Origin: Cyanidium caldarium
Lineage: Eukaryota > Rhodophyta > Bangiophyceae > Cyanidiales > Cyanidiaceae
Direction: 5' to 3'
DNA length: 64,000 nt
Assembly (NCBI GenBank): GCA_026184775.1
Contig: JANCYW010000017.1
Location: 1-64,000, forward strand
A model generated the notes under the pieces. It was not told the origin of the DNA, did not search any database, and worked only from the letters and a program-made list of their open reading frames with translations. Positions 32,414 through 43,621 of the stretch are shown in pieces. How positions within the stretch are numbered: position 1 is the first letter of the stretch; the number at the start of each line of letters is the position of its first letter. The position numbers and the translations under genes were made by a program.

Positions 32414-34000
32414 CTACGAGCGTCGTCTTAAAGACGTCGTATGCGTTGCTGCAGCTCGCCTGTCCATTCTCGCGCTACCACGTGTGGTAAAAGGTGCTCG
32501 CCCTGGACCCTGATTCGCCCTGGGAGTCGACTTGCGCAAACGGATATCCCGGTGGGTGACCACCGATTTTCGCGCCCGAGTCCGCCGCGCTGTCACACCC
32601 ACCTGTCCTGGATTGTACAACTTGGTGGGCAGATCGGCGTTGCGGCAAAATTCGGCCCTCCTGCGAGCGGGTTCGGCGTTCCGCGGTTGCAACATTCGCC
32701 GCAACACGCCCAGCGCCATCGTGTCGCGCGCGAACATGTCGGCGCCGCCGCCGCCGCCGTGCACACGTCGCATGAACGGGCCGCGCATGAGGGCGCGGAA
32801 GATCGTCGCATCGATGCGTGCAAACCTCTCGTCCTCCTGCAGATACGGCAAGTACGTTCCGCGGCCGTGCTGGTTCGAATACTCGCGCACCGCCTCTTGT
32901 GGTGCCGGCGGTTTGTCCGGCTCGCCGTCGTGACGCTTCTTCTTCTTCTTCTTCTTCCTCTGCTTCTGGCGTTGACGCTCCCCCCGTTCCTCGCGCTCCC
33001 GCTTCTCCTCCTCCGTCTCCGGCAGCGGCTGCGACTTGAGGAACCAGTGCAGCAGTTGCGCCTCCCGTGACCACAGGATGCGAAAGTTGGTGGGTTGCTC
33101 CAGCGCCCCGCCATCGTCGGCGCTCGGTCCACCGCCGCGCACGATGCCACGCAAAGCGAGAAACATCTCACATTCTGGCTCGGTGAGCCGCGGCAGCAGC
33201 TCGTGCACCTCGGGGTCGCGGAGGCGGGCAAACAGGCTGCGCTTGAATTTGGCGCGCTTCTCCTCGTTAAAGTTGGGGTGGCGGTTCAGCCAGTCGTAGA
33301 CTTGCTTCAAGAGGCCTTGCGTTGCCATGGTCTTGACCTTGCCGGCGTAATCAGTGTATGCGTAGTTGGTCGACATGTGCCATTTACCTCTCAACAGCAC
33401 CTCCTTCCATCCCACCACTGTCTTCGCGCCGTCGTCGCCAACCATCGCCCGAGGCATATCGCTCACCCATGCGCCCCACTCTGGGTCGTTCAACCATTCC
33501 TCTCGCCGCTCTGAACGACGCGTCTCCCGGGCGGGCCACAGCCCCGGCAGAAACGCCTGTTTCGCCTCCGACATGATCGTGTTATCCAGCTTCAAAAAGT
33601 TCAGAAACTTGCCGTACTTGTCCTCAGCTTTCGCCAGAGTGAACGTCTCGGCCGGATCCCTCTCCATGCCCTCAAACTCGTGCACCGACAACAGGTGCAG
33701 GATGAAACCGCCGCGGTGGCGAAACTCGCTGCCGAGGTACACGAACGCGTCGAGCGTCCAGTGCACCTCCGGTAGGTTGAAGCGCCCCGGCAGCGCCCCA
33801 TCGCGATAGCAGGAGAGCGTGGTGTGCTTTTTGGGGGTCGTCTCCAACAGCTCCAACTCGCTAATCTTCCCCACCCGCTTCAGAAACGCCAGCAACCGCT
33901 TGACGGGAAACTGGTCGCGCCGCGCCTGCGAGAGCCGGTTGGACGCCCGCTCCCATCGATCGGTGCGCTTCACAAAGCCGAGCCTTGTCTTGGAAGGCAT
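32414..34000 (-). CDS. Hypothetical basic protein with a lysine-rich segment
   Basis: 528 aa from the ATG at 34000 (MPSKTRLGFVKRTDRWERAS). The N-terminal 320 residues look globular and contain phrases such as FVYLGSEFRHRGGFILHLLS and KGKWHMSTNYAYTDYAGKV-like text (here starting at RGKWHMS). A charged helix rich in Glu, Arg and Lys follows, ending in a run of seven lysines, which suggests nuclear or nucleolar location. The last 150 residues are basic. No known domain is seen. Codon use fits the neighbours. I do not recognise the family and infer only a nuclear or nucleic-acid-related role. Confidence 0.75.
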   Translation of the reverse strand: MPSKTRLGFVKRTDRWERASNRLSQARRDQFPVKRLLAFLKRVGKISELELLETTPKKHTTLSCYRDGALPGRFNLPEVHWTLDAFVYLGSEFRHRGGFILHLLSVHEFEGMERDPAETFTLAKAEDKYGKFLNFLKLDNTIMSEAKQAFLPGLWPARETRRSERREEWLNDPEWGAWVSDMPRAMVGDDGAKTVVGWKEVLLRGKWHMSTNYAYTDYAGKVKTMATQGLLKQVYDWLNRHPNFNEEKRAKFKRSLFARLRDPEVHELLPRLTEPECEMFLALRGIVRGGGPSADDGGALEQPTNFRILWSREAQLLHWFLKSQPLPETEEEKREREERGERQRQKQRKKKKKKKRHDGEPDKPPAPQEAVREYSNQHGRGTYLPYLQEDERFARIDATIFRALMRGPFMRRVHGGGGGADMFARDTMALGVLRRMLQPRNAEPARRRAEFCRNADLPTKLYNPGQVGVTARRTRARKSVVTHRDIRLRKSTPRANQGPGRAPFTTRGSARMDRRAAATHTTSLRRRS

Positions 34001-34200
34001 CGAGATAGAGAGTGAACTAGCACATATTGCCGTTAGGAGACCATTCTGACAAGTAGGCGAGAAGACGGTGCAACGTGTGGTACAACGCACGGCTCTGCCG
34101 AGATGACCGAGTTGAGAAGAAATCCGCGCAGAGCTGAGATGTCGCCGATGCGAGACTTTCGAACTTTCGCACGCAGGATCGGACAACAAAAAGGTTGCGC

Positions 34201-34222
34201 CCGTGAACAGCCGCTGTCACGG
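34201..34222. repeat. Inverted repeat, potential hairpin
   Basis: CCGTGAACA pairs with TGTCACGG around a GCCGC loop, with one unpaired A. It lies in the lower-GC gap between the basic-protein gene and SPT5. Function unknown. Confidence 0.5.
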
Positions 34223-34436
34223 AGCAACTCCGAACTTCATCGTGTGCATTCCCGTAGCTCGCCTAGCGCTCTCGCTCGGGTGCGTGTTATGGGGAGTGTT
34301 CTTTCAAGTATTTGGAGTCGCCGCAGAGCTTCGCTCGCAGCGACGGATTTCCTGGTCAGCAACAGCTGCAAAATTTGACGCTCGTCTGCGACAGGAGTCG
34401 CAAATACGTCGTTCAGCTAGACGTCGACTTTTCCCC

Positions 34437-34464
34437 TGTGATGCATGCAGGGCATCATATCACA
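34437..34464. repeat. Inverted repeat, potential hairpin
   Basis: TGTGATGC can pair with GCATCA followed by ATCACA, giving two alternative registers around an ATGCAGG loop. It lies in the same lower-GC gap as the hairpin at 34201. Function unknown. Confidence 0.5.
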
Positions 34465-34750
34465 GAGGTAGCAAGCGCCGGCAGTTCTTTTGCGGCCGCG
34501 ACAAACCCTGACACGCTTCGCAGCCGAAAAAATGCATCCAACAGGGGGTGACCGCGACGGAGCCGACGGCGGCGTGTCACCCAGACATCGCCGGCACCAC
34601 AACGGTGCACGGGAATAAAACAACCCCTCTTTACACCTCCCGAGACATTCATCTCGCCGAGAGGCCATCGCCGGCGGAAACACATCATGCGACGCCTCGG
34701 CCACGCCCCTCCTACAGCAGCACCCACTCGCGCGCGTGCTATCTCCCTCG

Positions 34751-37700
34751 CTACACATACTCCGCCCTCTCCACTACGCTCCCCTTCACCACCCTCCCCA
34801 CCTGTCCCACACCTACCACCCTCAACTCCCCCGTGCCCTCCTCCCGAAACATACAATCCCCGTCCTCATCCACATTCACGCACACGCCCCGCGTGCCCGC
34901 AAAGTCGCCCGCCAGCACCGCCAGCGCGTCGTCAGCATCGGGCCGCACCGGCTCGCAGGCATCGCGCGACACCGTGCGCTGTTGTGCCACTGCACCCTCC
35001 ACCTGCAGCACCAGCTGATCGGGCGCGTGCACCGCGTTCACCGTGCCGATATCGCCCGTCGAGCGCACCCGCACCTGACAGCCCACCCAGAGGCGCAACG
35101 CCGCCGGCGCCTCGGGCACCGCCGTCGGTTCCGGCGTTGGTGGCGCCGGCGGCAGTCCCGTGTTGAATCGCTCGGGCTCGCGATTCGCCGCGGGGACCGC
35201 CGGCGTCATCGGGCGCCACACGTCGGCCGCCCCGCCGAAATCGTGCGCCGGCGTCATCAACCCGGAGGGATGCATCGGTGTCGCCGCCCCACTCGCGCCA
35301 TACATTGCGGGCACTGCATTCCCGCGGCCGCCGCCGCCAGCGACCCAGTGCGACGGGGTGAAGTTGCCGTAGGTGCTGGCGGCCGCGGGCGTCGCACCCC
35401 CAACACCGCCGCCCGGAACCCAGTGCGACGGGGTGATGTTGCCGTAGGTGCTGGCGGCCGCGGGCGTCGCCCGGCCGTACAGCTGCGGCGTGTACCCGCC
35501 CAAGGGCGTGCGCCCGCCTATGCCGTGCGGCGCCGCGTATCCCGGCCCGTACAAACCGCCCACCACATCGCCGTTGCCGTACGCGCCGCCCGACCGCATC
35601 GCCGACGCATCGCCCTTGCGGCGCACCTTGTCCTTGCCGATGGTAATGGTGCGCATCGACGACTCCAGCTCCAGGCGCACCGTGGTGTCGGTGGCGTCCA
35701 TCACGCGCCCGGCGAGTCCCTTGTGCGGCCCGCGCACCACCACCACCGTCTGCCGCAGCAGTGCGTCGCGACGCCCGCCAGACAATCCGCTCGACGCCAC
35801 CGGACCGCCCAGACCGCTGGCAAACGGCGACGACCACGACGACGTCTGGTGGCTCCACCCGGTGCTCCCGCCGTCGGCGGCCGCCCCGCCCGAAAGACAC
35901 ACCACCTCCGCGCCGCTGCACACCACCACGCCTGCGTGCTCCATCACGTCGGGCACGCGCACAAACAACCGACTGCCAAACACGTGCAACACCGTGCCCT
36001 GGCGTTCGCGGTGCGCGTGTCGCGAGCCCACAATGCGCACCGCATCGCCCGCCCGCACCGGCTGATTGCGCGAATCCAGCGCCTGCGTCAGCGCCTGCTG
36101 GCTGCTGCTGCTGCTGCTGCTGCTGCGCTTGCCGCGTATCTCCGCCGCGCTCACCGTCCTCACCGTGCCGTGCTCGGTGAGCAGCGTAATGCGTTCCGCC
36201 GCACGGGCTGTTGCCGAGGTGGACGACGTCCCGCCGGTGCTCGACAGAATCACCCCGGCGCCGTGCGGGTCCGAATGCAACACCACCAGATCGAAAATGC
36301 GATACAACCCGCCGGCGATCAGGGTGGCTGCGGTGCCGGCGCTCGTCTCCCCGCTCGAGTCGGTCAGCAGCATCGTCGACACCGACAGCACCTCCCCGGT
36401 CACGTCGGCCAACACCGAGGCGGTGGTGCGGTCGCGCTCCAACGCCACCACCATTCCAGTCAGGCCCGCGTGCGGTCCGGCGGTGATGCGCACGTGGGCG
36501 CCCTCGGTAAAGTGCTTCTCCAGGTCGGCCGCCAGCACCTGCACCAGGGAGACGCTGCTCGGGCCATCACCAGACACAGCGTCGCTGCGCAACAGCACCT
36601 TGCCGTTGGGCAGCACCGATTCCACCGCCCCGGTCAGGTTGCGCAAATCGCCGCCCACCACGCGCACTCGGTCGCCCTTGCGGAAATGGGCGACGCGGTC
36701 GCCTACGCTGCTCTCGGTGACCGCCTTGGCGGCCGCCGCCAGGACGGCCGACGCTGGTGCCGCCTCCAGTGCCGTGACGTCCGCGGGCGCGTCCGCCTCC
36801 GTCCCCGCCGCCGCTGCTCCTCGCTCGTCATCGTCGCCGTCGCTGCTGGCGTGATCGCCTTCGCGGGCCGAATTCTTGGCCGCCAGCTCGGCCACCTGAA
36901 ACGGCTCCAGCTCCTCCACCGTGGCCGCCTCCATGCCCGTGCCGTGCACCAGACCGCGCCGCGGCACCGTCTTGTACAGCAGACCGAATTTGTAGTTGTC
37001 GCCATCGAATTCGTCAAACCATTCGCCGGTGCGCGGATCACGCCGCCCGAACACGTTGATGCCGAGAACGCGCGTCACCTCCGCCTTGTCCAGCAGCCGC
37101 GGCGGCGGTCGATCTTGTCGGCGGGGGTGCGTACCGCGCCGGGCATTTCCGGCACCTGGCACTTGTTCGCCATCCCCGCCGCCGTAGCGCGCCTTGCGGG
37201 CCAGCGCTCGCAGATCCACCCGAGGCACCAGTTTGACCACCGCCTCCTCCTCGCGCACCTCGTACACTTGCGCCAGGTCGCCGGCGTACAGGCCGCGCCG
37301 CAGCCGCACCCACTGGCCGCGCACCAGTTTGGCCTGCTGCCGCTGTCTGCGCACCGTCAGCACGTCCACCATCTCCTTGATGGGCACCAGCTGCACGCGC
37401 CGCTGATACACCAGGTGCATGCCTTGGATGGCGGTGCGCACATCCGCCTCGCGCTGCGCCTCCACGTAGAGGGCGCCGCGCAAGTGATCCGGCGCCACGA
37501 CGGCAGTAAACGCCAGTGGTGAGCCGGCGCGCGCACAGTCCACCGCCTTCTGCAACAGACAAATGCACAGCTGTTTCTCCTTGCCCACCTTGCACTTGAC
37601 CATGAACAGTTTCGGGTCGTGCACCGTCGGCAACAGGCTCTGCTGTTCGATCTCCGAAAGCGGCGCGCCGCGCGCTTGCATCGTGGCCAGCGGCACGCTG

Positions 37701-38249
37701 GTGGGCAGTGCCGCCGCCGACTCGTCTTCGCTGGGCGCCTCCGCCTCGTCGGCGGCTGCCGCCGCTCCCCGTCGACGGTGCCGCTGTCGCCAGCGCCCCC
37801 GTTCTCCGTCAGCCTGCTCCACTTCATCGCCGCCGTACCGCTCGTGCACGTATCGCTCCAGATCCTCCACGTCCTGCTGCCGTTCCAGCAACGCCTGCTC
37901 GCGACGTCGCTGTTCCCGACGGGCGAGCGCCTCGCGCTCCTCCGCGGCGAGATCCTCGTCGTCCACGCGGTCGTCGCCGCGGTCGGCGATGAGCTCGTGC
38001 CCGTCGTCCTCCTCGTCCTCGTCCTCCTCGTCCTCATCGACTTCGGCCTCGAGCTCCAGGAACTGTGCTCCACGGCGACGGCGTTTGGAAGCTTGGGTCT
38101 CATCGTCTTCGTCTTCGTCCTCGTCGTCGTCGTCGCTGGTTTCCCGCGACCGCTTGCGGTGCGACACGTCCTGGGAGGAAGCGTCGTCGTCGTCGTCGTC
38201 GTCGCTGGTTTCCCGCGACCGCTTGCGGTGCGACACGTCCTGGGAGGAA

Positions 38250-38284
<35 letters not shown>

Positions 38285-38425
38285 CGTATCGCTATCTTCT
38301 TGATACGAGTGCTCCTCCTCCTCCTCCTCGTTGCTCTCCGCGTCTTGTTCGGCGGAGGGTGACAACGGGGGCGCGTCTCCGCCATCAACAGGTGGGTCGG
38401 TGAGCGGTCGGGTTTCCGACTCCAT
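34751..38425 (-). CDS. SPT5: Transcription elongation factor SPT5 (DSIF large subunit)
   Basis: 1224 aa. SPT5 with SPT4 clamps RNA polymerase II and controls pausing and elongation. In order: an acidic N-terminus (about 1-190) with Asp runs; the NGN domain (about 272-362; LFMVKCKVGKEKQLCICLLQ opens it) that contacts SPT4; a KOW1-linker start (KLVRGQWVRLRRGLYAGDLA); the FGLLYKTVPRRGLV segment; then KOW motifs at about 578, 637, 788, 889 and 1112 (for example FRKGDRVRVVGGDLRNLTG). A C-terminal repeat region (about 968-1080) holds degenerate units such as TPAAASTYGNITPSHW, typical of the kinase-regulated CTR. A perfect 23-codon duplication lies in the acidic region. The start at 38425 (MESETRPLTDPP) directly precedes the acidic domain. 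Confidence 0.95.
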
Positions 38426-39265
38426 CGCGGTCTCCCGGAGTGCAGAGAAGCGTGGCCGCAGGAGCGAAAAGGTCCGCCGTGCACGGCAGATGAGCGATTC
38501 GGACCGACAGGAGCTGCAACGGTCGTTTCTCGCGTTCTGCAGGTGTTTTCCGGCACGGCGCTCAGAGACGACGCGCAATGGGCGCGGACGCCAGCGCGAT
38601 GCCGCGCGGTGGGTCGGGTCGGCGGTTGCAACGAGAGAGGAGGTGAAAAATGGGCGTGAGTTCGAGTGAACGGACACATGAGACCATCGCGTTTGAACAA
38701 GGAGGTGTCAACTGCAGGTTTCCGCGGGATGAACTGGGCGCGGCAATGGGTGTGAGGCGTCACGACCCATCCATCGGGGGCAAGCTCCTCATGGCGACGT
38801 GCAACCGTGCCCCCGCCACGGCATGCCACACGAAGAGCCCTGTTCGCCTCTTCGTGATCGTCTTTCGCGTTCCCCGGGTTCCTGTCTCGCAATCGCGCCG
38901 CTGTGTGCATCTGCGCAACGTGGCCAGCGTCAGCACGAGTTTCTCTCTGCGTCGGAAAGTCGAATGGCGCGCCATTCGTTTTCCGGGGAGCGGCTGACAT
39001 TTCTGCACCCGATTTCTATATCCACACGCTGCTCGGCTCGTTTCGGTCTGCAGACACGCGCGCCCTCCGGCCATCTCGCGGGTATCGGGTGTGGCTCAGA
39101 CGACCTTCCGTTCTCGCACCCGTACCGTGCCCGCGTTCATCTACCGGCGCCTACGTGGACAGACACCTTCTCCGCCGCGACTGTGAAAGTGCACGGTCCA
39201 TCCGCACGCGAATCTGCGCAGGCTAACCCGCGCTTCACTCGTGCTCATCGCCGCCGCTCCTTGGT
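38426..39265. other. Bidirectional upstream region, SPT5 and ABC transporter
   Basis: About 840 bp between divergent starts, the longest gap outside the subtelomere. Short frames run both ways but none has a recognisable domain. No RNA gene is seen. It presumably holds both promoters. Confidence 0.5.
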
Positions 39266-41060
39266 ATGGGTGAATTCCGCGAGGGCTCCTCTATATACGA
39301 CGAAAAGGATGAAGCGGTGCGCCCGTTACACCACGCCGACGGGCAGGTGACGCTGGCCGCCGAGCCGCAGCGGTCGGCGCCCAAACGCTGGCTTGGCTGG
39401 TTGCGCCGACGCAAACGCCAGGACGCCGACGACCTCACCAAGGATGACAAGACTGTCGGCGACGAGGAGGCCGGCGCTGCCACCGCCAAAACGGCCAAAG
39501 AGGCCTCGTACGACACCGGAAGGACTGCACGGCGCATCGTTCTGCTCACCTGGGCCTCCTCCCGGTTGCTGCTCGCCGCGGGCACGGTGGCGTCGGTGCT
39601 GGAGGGCGCCACGCTGCCGGCGTTCTCCATCGTCTTTGGCAAGATGTTCGAAGTGTTCACCAAGAATGCCGCCCAGATCCACAGCGAGACCTGGAAATAC
39701 GCGTTGGGGTTTGTGGGCATCGGTGTGTTCGAGTTTATCGTGGCCGGCATGCGCACCGCGCTGTTCGGCATCGCCAGCGAGCGGCTGGCGCGCGACCTGC
39801 GCATGACCGCCTTCAGCAACCTGGTGGAGCAGGACGTGACCTACTTTGACCGCCGCAAGGCCGGCGAACTGGGCGGCAAGCTGAACAATGACGTGCAGGT
39901 GATCCAGTTTTCATTTTCCAAACTGGGCGCGGTGATGTTTAACCTGTCACAATGCGTGGTGGGCATCATTGTGGCGTTTGTGTTCGCCGCCAAGCTCACC
40001 GCCGTGCTCATCGCGCTGTCGCCGCTGGTGGTGGCCGCCGGCGCCGCCCAGATGATCGAGATGAGCGGCAACACCAAGCGCAGCTCGGAGGCGTACGCCT
40101 CGGCCGGTTCGGTGGCCGCCGAGGTGTTCTCCAACATCCGCACCACCAAATCCTTCCAGGCCGAGAGATTCGAGACGCAGCGCTACAGCAACGCGCTGTG
40201 GCCGCTGTACCTGCTCGGTCGCCGCCGCTACCTCTTCGACGGCCTCTTTTTCGGTTTTTCGATGTTTGTCATCTTCTGCGTGTACGCGCTGGCGCTGTGG
40301 TGGGGCGGCCAGCTGATCGCCGACGGCTCCCTCAACCTGGGCAACCTACTGACGGCGTTTTTCAGCGCGATTCTGGGTTTCATGGGCGTCGGGCAGGCGG
40401 CGCAAGTGTGGCCGGACGTGACCCGCGGCCTCGGCGCCGGCGGCGACCTGTTTGCTATGGTGGACCGCGAGCCGCGCTTCCGCCGCCCCGATGCAGGCCG
40501 CGAGCCGATCGCTACGCCGCTGCGGCTCAAGGACGGCATCGAGTTTGTGGATGTACACTTTCGGTATCCGACGCGCCCCAACGTGGAGGTGTTGCGTGGT
40601 GTGTCGTTCAAGATCCCGCGCGGCAGAACCGTGGCCATCGTCGGCGGCAGCGGCGCCGGCAAATCCACCATCATCCAACTCATCATGCGCTTCTACGACC
40701 TGGAGCCCGAGGGCGGCGGCGCGTTGCTGTTCGACGGGGAGGCGGCGTGGAACTTTGATTTCGGGGCCATGCGCTGCCAGATCGGACTCGTGTCGCAGGA
40801 GCCGGTGCTCTTCTCGGGCACCATCCGCGACAATGTACTGTACGGGCGCCGCGACGCCTCCGACGCCGAGGTGAAAGAGGCGCTGCGCGAGGCCAATGCG
40901 CTCACCTTCGTGGAGATGCTGCCCGAAGGCGTGAACACCGAGGTGGGCGAGCGTGGCCTGTCGCTGAGCGGCGGCCAGAAGCAGCGCATCGCCATCGCGC
41001 GCGCCATTCTCAAACGCCCCACCCTGTTGTGCTTGGACGAGAGCACCAGCGCGCTGGACG

Positions 41061-41091
<31 letters not shown>

Positions 41092-41323
41092 CGACCGCAT
41101 GATGGCCAGCGAGGGCGTCACCAGCGTGGTGATCGCCCACCGGCTGTCCACGGTCGCGCGCGCCGACGTCATTTTCGTCATGCAGGAGGGCGTGGTGGTG
41201 GAGCAGGGCTCGCATAACGAGCTCATGGCGCACGGACCGACCGGAGTGTACTACCAACTCGTACAGCGGCAACTAGCCGGAGGTGATGTGTCGGGCCTAT
41301 TCAGTCCCGGCAAGCTGGAATAG
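39266..41323 (+). CDS. ABCB-type half ABC transporter
   Basis: 685 aa: one six-helix membrane domain followed by one ATPase domain, so it must dimerise. After a 95-residue charged N-terminus the membrane domain runs from about residue 95 to 390, with helices such as LGFVGIGVFEFIVAGM and VIFCVYALALWWGGQLI. The ATPase has Walker A GGSGAGKST (Lys466), the Q-loop VSQEPVLFSGTIRDN, the signature LSGGQ (567-571), Walker B LLCLDEST (Asp591, Glu592) and H-loop VIAHRLST. Sequence is closest to MDR/TAP-like ABCB members (export, VDVHFRYPTRPNVEVL-type A-loop). The substrate cannot be read from the sequence. All catalytic motifs are intact. Confidence 0.95.
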
Positions 41324-41563
41324 CTGACGTAGTGTTTGAAGGAGAGCTGATGAATGCTCTGTACATGTAAATCGAACGACGTGCCACGACGTGAAAACCG
41401 GGGCGGCGAAACACGCATCCGAGCCGAAGCGCTCACCGCCTCGGAGCGCGGTCCTGGCCAATCCTTGCACCCTGGCGCTCATTCGCCCGGACGATCGGGT
41501 GATCAGGCGTTTGCTTCGTGCGACCGATCCTCCTCCTCCTCCTCCTCTCTACTTGTTCTTTCC

Positions 41564-42490
41564 ATGAGTCTCTCGGTGCGCACGCGGTCGGGACGGGAGC
41601 TGGTGCGCGTGCCGCTCAGCGGCCCATCCGCGGTGGGTTCGGTCGATGAATTGCGCCAGGCACTTTATCGGGCGCACCGCCACCTGTGCCCGCAGCGCCA
41701 ACGACTGACGATCGCCAGGGACGCGTCACACCCCGTCGTGCTGGAGCCAGGTCATCGCCTGGACGAGTACGGCGTCCCGTCCGACGCGACCGCCGACAAA
41801 GAGTATGTGGTGTGCTGCAAGGACCTCGGGCCGCAGGTGTCCTGGCGTACGGTGTTCGTGATGGAATACCTCGGCCCGCTGCTGGTGTTCCCTCTCATTT
41901 TCTTGGGACAACTCGGTGGTGGCCATGTAGCGGTTGCGCTGCACCGGGCCCACCCGTATCAGACCGCGGCGTTGAGCGCGTGGAGCGCGCACTTTCTCAA
42001 ACGCCTGCTGGAGACGCTGTTTGTACACCGCTTCTCCAACGCCACCATGCCGCTGCGCAATCTGTTCAAAAACTGCTGCTACTACTGGGGCTTTGCGGCG
42101 CTGGTGGCGCACTTTGTGTGCCATCCGCTGTACACGCCGGTGGCCTCGGATGTGCAATTCCGGGTGGGAATGGCGCTGTTCGCGGTGTGTGAAGTGGGCA
42201 ATGGGGTCACCCACTGGATGTTGCGACAGCTGCGCCCGGCGGGCACCCGGGTGCGTCGCATACCGCACGGCTTCCTCTTCGAGTGGGTGTCCTGTCCCAA
42301 CTATGCGCTGGAGATCGGCGCGTGGCTGGGGTTTGTGCTAGCCACGCAGACGCTGGCCGCGTTGTTATTCATGCTGGCCGGCGCCGCCCAGATGGCGATA
42401 TGGGCGGACGCCAAGCACCGCAAGTACTTGCGGGACTTTGCGGCGCAGTACCCACGGTGTCGCAAACGGCTCGTTCCGCTCGTTTGGTGA
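41564..42490 (+). CDS. Very-long-chain trans-2-enoyl-CoA reductase (TSC13/TECR)
   Basis: 308 aa, the usual length. The last step of the ER fatty-acid elongation cycle: NADPH reduction of trans-2-enoyl-CoA. The N-terminal 80 residues form the ubiquitin-like domain of TECR (SLSVRTRSGRELVRVPLSGP). A steroid-5-alpha-reductase-like membrane domain follows: ETLFVHRFSNATMPLRNLFK, FEWVSCPNYALEIGAWLGF with the conserved catalytic-site Tyr at about 247, and the C-terminal KYLRDFAAQYPRCRKRLVPL that is nearly invariant. The start at 41564 follows a CTC-repeat leader (41529-41556). The stop lies 3 bp from the stop of the convergent cupin-like gene. Confidence 0.95.
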   Translation: MSLSVRTRSGRELVRVPLSGPSAVGSVDELRQALYRAHRHLCPQRQRLTIARDASHPVVLEPGHRLDEYGVPSDATADKEYVVCCKDLGPQVSWRTVFVMEYLGPLLVFPLIFLGQLGGGHVAVALHRAHPYQTAALSAWSAHFLKRLLETLFVHRFSNATMPLRNLFKNCCYYWGFAALVAHFVCHPLYTPVASDVQFRVGMALFAVCEVGNGVTHWMLRQLRPAGTRVRRIPHGFLFEWVSCPNYALEIGAWLGFVLATQTLAALLFMLAGAAQMAIWADAKHRKYLRDFAAQYPRCRKRLVPLVW

Positions 42491-42493
42491 AAA

Positions 42494-43270
42494 CTATCGA
42501 CGGTGAGAACACTCCACAACGAGCGCCTGCGCGTCCAGAGAAGGCAACCGATTCCGAGGGGTGAAGAGGTGCACGCGCGCCGCCAACGTGTCCCGCAGTC
42601 GATTCACGTCGCGCTCTTGCCACAATGCAGGTGGCAGCTCCCCGACGTCCAGGGCGACCCCGGGAAACGGGAGCCGCAGCGACGCGCACGCCGATGTCGT
42701 CCGCCAAATACGGGCGCGTACAGAGTCGTATTCCGGCAGCAATGCTAGGCTAGCTGCAGCGACTTGCGCATCGTCGACTTGCAGGCGAGCCGGCGGCCAG
42801 GCCAGAAACTCCACTCCGATAAAGGCGGCCGGCCCGGAAGCGGCCGCTCCCAGAGACACCCCGACCTGTCGCACTCGATGCACCAGCACGGTGCCCTCGC
42901 TGGCGTGCAGACGATAAAACGTTTCGCCGGCCTGCGCGTGGTGCAGGTGCTGCTGCGCCGCGGTTCTCATGTCGTGCGTCGTCGCAAAGTTCTCGTTGAG
43001 CAACTCCGCCGATCGCAAGCACACGTAAAGCGTGTCGCGGGTGTGTCGATGGATCCAGGTGGTCTCCTCGGGCGGCAACAGCGCCACATAGACGCGCAGC
43101 CAGTCGTTGCCAGCCACCTGTTGGTGGTACGGGTCGTCACTTACCTCCACGAAATGCAACGGTGACGGCGAGAGAGAACCATCGTCGCTTCGACACAGGC
43201 ACTCCCGACCATGGCAGGGTTCATCTTGGAGAAAAGAAAGGATATCTTGTCGGGGGTGGCCTGCGGTCAT
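42494..43270 (-). CDS. Cupin-like hypothetical protein
   Basis: 258 aa from the ATG at 43270 (MTAGHPRQDILSFLQDEPCH). The middle has two short beta motifs that fit a cupin barrel: LPPEETTWIHRHTRDTLYVC with two histidines, and about 50 residues later FYRLHASEGTVLVHRVRQV. The metal-binding set is incomplete compared with classical cupins, so catalysis is uncertain. No signal or membrane segment. The start could lie further upstream because the frame stays open to 43870, but that part overlaps the divergent peptidase gene. Its 3' end almost touches TECR. Confidence 0.68.
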   Translation of the reverse strand: MTAGHPRQDILSFLQDEPCHGRECLCRSDDGSLSPSPLHFVEVSDDPYHQQVAGNDWLRVYVALLPPEETTWIHRHTRDTLYVCLRSAELLNENFATTHDMRTAAQQHLHHAQAGETFYRLHASEGTVLVHRVRQVGVSLGAAASGPAAFIGVEFLAWPPARLQVDDAQVAAASLALLPEYDSVRARIWRTTSACASLRLPFPGVALDVGELPPALWQERDVNRLRDTLAARVHLFTPRNRLPSLDAQALVVECSHRR

Positions 43271-43621
43271 GGTCGCAAAGTGCACCGTCTCTCGGCTCTG
43301 ATAAGCGCACACCCCACCGCGGATGCATCGCCCGTGACAAAACGATGGCGACGCGAACGTGTTCTGACCGGTCCGGGGCAGGGCGCTCGCGAGAGCGCCG
43401 CCGCCGTCGGCGGCCGGCCCCGCACCTGTCCATGTGACGTTGCCCGCGAAGTTTCTCGACGTGCTCCCTGCGCCCCGTTTTGCCGTTACCGGCCGGCGCC
43501 CGTCTGCATGCCGGAACGGCGGCAGCGCGTAGCATCGTTGAAGCGTATCACCACCCGAAAGCGGCGGCGGCCACGGCTGGCGGCGGTGCGGCCCACCGGC
43601 CCACCACCGTCGAAACGATCC
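43271..43621. other. Upstream region between cupin-like and pyroglutamyl-peptidase-like genes
   Basis: About 350 bp between divergent starts. Both frames stay open through much of it, so the true starts could be further out; an in-frame ATG for the peptidase exists at 43508. No repeats or RNA seen. Confidence 0.45.

Larger units (their letters stand above)
34001..34750. other. Lower-GC intergenic region with hairpins
   Basis: About 750 bp between two minus-strand genes: upstream of the basic-protein gene and downstream of SPT5. It is visibly less GC-rich than the rest and has no convincing frame. Two inverted repeats stand out, at 34201-34222 and 34437-34464. A structured RNA gene is possible, but I cannot match one (no tRNA, U6 or 5S motif seen). 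Confidence 0.45.

Noticed and set aside
34736-37522. 928-residue frame antisense to SPT5
   Set aside because: Arg/His-rich shadow of SPT5 with no domain. SPT5 on the other strand has NGN and KOW motifs.
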